A stretch of DNA of 9,958 nucleotides from Clostridiales bacterium (GTDB lineage Bacteria; Bacillota; Clostridia; Oscillospirales; Oscillospiraceae): assembly GCA_021199695.1 (NCBI GenBank), contig JAJQHP010000140.1:1-9958 (forward strand), read 5' to 3'. Position numbers and translations under genes: made by a program. The notes beneath the pieces were generated by a model. The model was not told the DNA's origin. It searched no databases and saw nothing but the letters and a program-made list of their open reading frames with translations. Below are positions 5,275 through 9,958 of the stretch, piece after piece (position 1 is the stretch's first letter; each line of letters opens with the position of its first letter).

Positions 5275-5310
5275 TTTTCCACAGATTCCCGCCCCCTACT
5301 ACTACTGCTA
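5275..5310 (+). promoter_or_regulatory. Basal unwinding element: DnaA box, GC cluster, DnaA-trios
   Basis: TTTTCCACA (5275-5283) is followed by a GC-rich block (5288-5296). Then come CTA, CTA, CTA, CTG, CTA (5296-5310) and an AT-rich stretch running to the dnaN ribosome site. On the other strand the triplets read 3'-GAT-GAT-GAT-GAC-GAT-5'. That is the DnaA-trio pattern, 3'-[G/A]A[T/A]-5', described in Bacillus subtilis, where DnaA spreads from the box onto a single strand. This is the probable opening site. Confidence 0.85.
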
Positions 5311-5350
5311 TTTTAATGATCCTGCTTTCTTATAAGGAACGGAGGCAACT

Positions 5351-6490
5351 ATGAAAATTTCCTGTGAAAAGGCGTTGCTCATGAACGCCATCAACCTCTC
5401 CTCCCGCACCGTCGCCCCGAAAAGCTCCATCCCTGCCCTGGAAGGACTTCTTCTGGAGACAAAAGAAAACCGTATTCAGATCACCGGCTACGATCTGAAA
5501 ACCGGTATTCGTTCCACCCTCCCTGCAGAGATCCGGGAGGAAGGAGCTATGGTGCTGTCCTCCCGTCTGTTTGGGGAGATTGTCCGCCGGATGCCGGACG
5601 ACGTGGTGGTCATCTCCACCCAAGGGTACACCGTAAATCTGAAATGCGGCATGAGCGAATTCAACATCCAGGGTATTGACGCCTCGGAGTATCCGGATCT
5701 GCCCACCGTGGACTACATGAACTCCTTCCTGATCAAACAGAACTCCCTCCGGGACATGATCGAACGCACCAGCTTCGCCATCTCTCAGAGCGACGCCCGT
5801 CCGGTCCACACCGGTTCCCTGTTCGATGTGGAGAAGGATGGGGAGGGCTATCGTCTGACTATGGTGGCGGTGGACGGTTATCGTCTGGCCCTTCGCCGGG
5901 AGCGGCTGAGCCAGGTATCCGCCAAAGAAGATTTTAAATTCGTCGTTCCGGGAGCGGCGCTGAAGGAGGTCCAGCGCATCGCCAGCGACGAGGACAAGGA
6001 GATCCAGGTGGTGCTGGGTGAGCGTCACGTGATGTTTAAAACGGAGGAGGTCACTCTGGTGACCCGTCGGCTGGAGGGTGAGTTCCTGAACTACAAGCAG
6101 GCCATCCCTACCAACTCCTCCATTACCGTCACGGTGGACACCCGTCGTCTCATCGACTCTATCGATCGCTGCTCACTGATCATCAGCGAACAGCAGAAGA
6201 GCCCTCTCCGCTGCATATTTGAGGATGGGGTCATACGCATCCGCACCTCCACCGCTCTGGGCAACGCCTATGACGAGTGTCCCTCCGACGGGGACGGCAA
6301 GGGTCTGGAGATCGGCTTTAACAACCGGTATATGCTGGACGCTTTGAAAGCAGTCCCCACTCCCTCCGTCCATCTGGCGTTGAACACGCCCGTCTCCCCC
6401 TGCGTCATCACCCGGGCCGAGGGGAGCAGTATGCCGGAGGACGCCTTTACCTATATGGTGCTCCCCGTCCGTCTCAAGGCCGGCGTCTGA
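5351..6490 (+). CDS. dnaN: DNA polymerase III beta subunit (sliding clamp)
   Basis: DnaN forms the ring-shaped dimer that tethers DNA polymerase and repair enzymes to DNA. The 379-residue product has the family's usual length and three-fold repeat of clamp domains (about 1-128, 129-253 and 254-379). It begins [19 protein letters not shown], has [20 protein letters not shown] (30-49) and ends in [11 protein letters not shown], the typical C-terminal strand next to the partner-binding pocket. GGAGG (5341-5345) is 5 nt before the ATG. The origin lies directly upstream. I see no clear separate promoter. The next gene, yaaA, starts 16 bp after the stop, so co-transcription is likely. Confidence 0.98.
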   Translation: MKISCEKALLMNAINLSSRTVAPKSSIPALEGLLLETKENRIQITGYDLKTGIRSTLPAEIREEGAMVLSSRLFGEIVRRMPDDVVVISTQGYTVNLKCGMSEFNIQGIDASEYPDLPTVDYMNSFLIKQNSLRDMIERTSFAISQSDARPVHTGSLFDVEKDGEGYRLTMVAVDGYRLALRRERLSQVSAKEDFKFVVPGAALKEVQRIASDEDKEIQVVLGERHVMFKTEEVTLVTRRLEGEFLNYKQAIPTNSSITVTVDTRRLIDSIDRCSLIISEQQKSPLRCIFEDGVIRIRTSTALGNAYDECPSDGDGKGLEIGFNNRYMLDALKAVPTPSVHLALNTPVSPCVITRAEGSSMPEDAFTYMVLPVRLKAGV

Positions 6491-6506
6491 GAGACGAGGA
6501 GGGCAT

Positions 6507-6716
6507 ATGGAACAGAAAAGTCATATCACCACGGAATTTATCCGCCTGGACAGTCTGTTAAAATTTGAGGGACTGGTGGAGACCGGGGGAGAGGCGAAAA
6601 TTCTCATTCAGGAGGGCCAGGTGCTGGTCAACGGTCAGGTCTGTACCATGCGGGGAAAGAAAATTCGTCCCGGCGACCGGGTGCAGATGGGGGATAACAC
6701 CCTGCTGGTGGAATGA
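6507..6716 (+). CDS. yaaA: S4-domain RNA-binding protein YaaA
   Basis: This 69-residue protein consists of an S4 RNA-binding domain, of the family found between dnaN and recF in many Firmicutes. In Bacillus subtilis the gene is yaaA; from memory it is linked to ribosome assembly. The S4 pattern is visible as [20 protein letters not shown] (11-30), [13 protein letters not shown] (32-44) and RGKKIRPGD (49-57). GAGGAGGG (6496-6503) stands only 3 nt before the ATG, which is tight. The TGA overlaps the recF ATG as ATGA (6713-6716), so the two are probably translationally coupled. Confidence 0.93.
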   Translation: MEQKSHITTEFIRLDSLLKFEGLVETGGEAKILIQEGQVLVNGQVCTMRGKKIRPGDRVQMGDNTLLVE

Positions 6717-7816
6717 TCGTCCGTCATCTGAACCTGGATGGGTTCCGCAACTATGAGAGCCTGTCCTGTGACTTTGACCTGGGCATCAATGTGATCGTGG
6801 GGGAGAACGCCCAGGGTAAGACCAATCTGTTGGAGGCCATTCGATACTTTTCCGCCTGTCGGAGCCACCGGGCCAGGACCGACCGGGAGTTGATCTCCTT
6901 TGGCCGGGATTCGGCCCGGATGGAGATGGAGCTGGAGAGCCGGAACCGGGCGTTTCGGCTGGAGGCCCTGCTCCGGGCAGGTCAGCGGCGGAGCCTCCGC
7001 TCCAACGGGGTACGTCTGAAAACGGCGGCGGAGCTGTCCGGCATTTTAAATACCGTCCTGTTCTGTCCCGAAGACCTGTCCCTCATCAAATCCGGTGCGG
7101 CGGAACGGCGGCGGTTTTTGGACGACGCCATCAGCCAGCTCCGGCCCCGGTATGCCCAGGCCGTCTCCGTCTACCGCAGATTACAGGAGCAAAAGACCCG
7201 TATCCTGCGGGACTTCCAGGAGGACCGGTCGGTGGTGGATACTCTGGAGACCTACAGCCTCCAGATGTGCCAGGTGGGTGCCCAGATCATCCACTATCGG
7301 GCCTATTATATGGAGAAGCTGAACCGGTTCGCCCCGGAGATCCACCGGGAGTTCTCCGGCGGACGGGAGGAGCTGGGGCTGCAATATAAGACGGTGAGCG
7401 GCGTCACCGACCCCTTGGGGCCGACCTCTCAAATTTATAACCAGCTTTTGAAGCATATGGAGGCCCACAGGCGGGCAGAATGGGAGAGCAGAAGCTGTCT
7501 CTCCGGCCCCCACAAGGACGATATTGAGGTCACGGTGAATGGCGTATCCGCCCGGACCTACGGCAGCCAGGGACAGACCCGGACGGCGGCGCTCTCCCTC
7601 AAGCTGGCGGAGCGGGAGATCAGCCGGGACGACCGGGAGGAATATCCTGTGCTGCTGTTAGACGACGTGCTCTCCGAGTTGGACGGGCGGCGGCAGGAGT
7701 TCGTCCTCAACCATATCTCCGGCGGGCAGGTGTTCATTACCTGCTGCGAGGAGGAGAAGCAGGGGAGCCTGCGGGCCGGAAAGGTCCTGCGGGTGGAAAA
7801 CGGCCGTATTGTGTGA
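6713..7816 (+). CDS. recF: DNA replication and repair protein RecF
   Basis: RecF (367 residues) is an SMC-like ATPase that works with RecO and RecR to load RecA at single-strand gaps and stalled forks. Walker A is GENAQGKT (30-37). The ABC-type signature region [18 protein letters not shown] spans 283-300. Walker B is [12 protein letters not shown] (313-324). The central part (about 120-270) matches the lobe II region of the family, including [20 protein letters not shown] (117-136). Length is normal. The ATG overlaps the yaaA stop. The dnaN-yaaA-recF order is conserved in Firmicutes and couples clamp and gap-repair genes to the origin. Confidence 0.97.
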   Translation: MIVRHLNLDGFRNYESLSCDFDLGINVIVGENAQGKTNLLEAIRYFSACRSHRARTDRELISFGRDSARMEMELESRNRAFRLEALLRAGQRRSLRSNGVRLKTAAELSGILNTVLFCPEDLSLIKSGAAERRRFLDDAISQLRPRYAQAVSVYRRLQEQKTRILRDFQEDRSVVDTLETYSLQMCQVGAQIIHYRAYYMEKLNRFAPEIHREFSGGREELGLQYKTVSGVTDPLGPTSQIYNQLLKHMEAHRRAEWESRSCLSGPHKDDIEVTVNGVSARTYGSQGQTRTAALSLKLAEREISRDDREEYPVLLLDDVLSELDGRRQEFVLNHISGGQVFITCCEEEKQGSLRAGKVLRVENGRIV

Positions 7817-7829
7817 GAAGGGGAGTGCT

Positions 7830-8096
7830 ATGTATCTGCATCTGGGTCAGTCCACCGTCATCGACGACAGGGACATCATCGGTATCTTTGACCTGGACAT
7901 CACCAGCCAGAGCTACCGCACCCGACAGTTTCTCAGCCGGGCGGAGCAGGCGGGACAGGTGGAAAGCGTCAGCGAAGAGCTGCCCAAGAGCTTTGTCCTC
8001 TGCCAGAGGGCAGGAGAGAAGGAGCAGCGGGTCTATCTGGCCCAGCCGACCAGCGGCACCCTGCTGAAACGAATTGAAAACGGCGTCAGCTTTTAA
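7830..8096 (+). CDS. yaaB: DUF370 / RemB-like extracellular matrix regulator YaaB
   Basis: This 88-residue protein belongs to the DUF370 family, which includes Bacillus YaaB/RemB (between recF and gyrB) and its paralogue RemA, a DNA-binding regulator of matrix genes. MYLHLGQSTVIDDRDIIGIF and LDITSQSYRTRQFL near the N-terminus match the family. The ATG at 7830 was chosen over an in-frame start at 7809. It has GGGGAG (7820-7825) 4 nt upstream, gives the standard MYLHLG start, and lies 13 bp after the recF stop. The target in this organism is not evident from the sequence. Location between recF and gyrB is the conserved one. Confidence 0.92.
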   Translation: MYLHLGQSTVIDDRDIIGIFDLDITSQSYRTRQFLSRAEQAGQVESVSEELPKSFVLCQRAGEKEQRVYLAQPTSGTLLKRIENGVSF

Positions 8097-8131
8097 ACAG
8101 AACGTTTGATTGATATTACGGAACGAATTGA

Positions 8132-9958
<1,827 letters not shown>

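Larger units (their letters stand above)
5113..5350. other. oriC: replication origin between dnaA and dnaN
   Basis: This 238-bp non-coding gap has DnaA-box-like 9-mers at its left end, a 10-bp perfect hairpin in the middle, and a DnaA box, GC block, triplet run and T-rich stretch at its right end. Gene orientation diverges from this gap, as expected for the start of bidirectional replication. No box matches TTATCCACA exactly; the local form is TTTTCCACA. Confidence 0.85.

Noticed and set aside
5309..5336. Possible dnaN promoter in the T-rich end of oriC
   Set aside because: TATTTT and TATAAG can be found, but no -35 partner at 16-18 bp is convincing.

Overview
The window is the replication-origin neighbourhood of a Gram-positive (Bacillota) chromosome. 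The order jag-yidC-yidD-rnpA-rpmH on the minus strand, then dnaA-dnaN-yaaA-recF-yaaB-gyrB on the plus strand, is the classic Firmicute origin arrangement. The high GC content, the L34 sequence, the long-tailed YidC without a lipoprotein signal and the GyrB active-site variant suggest a Clostridia member of the Oscillospiraceae type (Flavonifractor/Pseudoflavonifractor-like). That assignment rests on recognition, not a search.

Left arm (1-3312, minus strand, read right to left): a strong consensus promoter (TTGACA, 18 bp, TATAAT) at 3437-3466 should drive rpmH (ribosomal protein L34), rnpA (RNase P protein), yidD (insertion helper), yidC (membrane insertase) and jag/khpB (KH-R3H RNA-binding protein). 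A 16-bp-stem terminator at 97-134 closes the operon. It also faces the last 26 codons of an unidentified plus-strand gene that runs in from the left edge.

Centre (3313-5350): 480 bp between rpmH and dnaA hold two divergent promoters and several palindromes, but no good DnaA boxes. The 238-bp gap between dnaA and dnaN holds the replication origin. It has three clustered DnaA-box-like 9-mers just after dnaA, a 10-bp perfect hairpin, and then a TTTTCCACA box, a GC-rich block and a run of CTA triplets. The last three elements match the layout of the bacterial basal unwinding system (DnaA box, GC cluster, DnaA-trios).

Right arm (3793-9958, plus strand): dnaA (initiator), dnaN (sliding clamp), yaaA (S4-domain RNA-binding protein), recF (gap repair; ATGA overlap with yaaA), yaaB/remB (DUF370) and gyrB (cut by the window edge after 603 codons). 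Apart from the partial gene at the far left, every gene points away from the dnaA-dnaN gap, so it is co-directional with a fork leaving that gap.

This is core chromosome, and I saw no mobile element, CRISPR array, defence system or novel gene cluster. The points worth a second look are the well-formed unwinding element, an altered DNA-recognition motif in DnaA (QHH in place of RDH), an unusual QRDR-equivalent segment in GyrB, and structured leaders before rpmH and dnaA.
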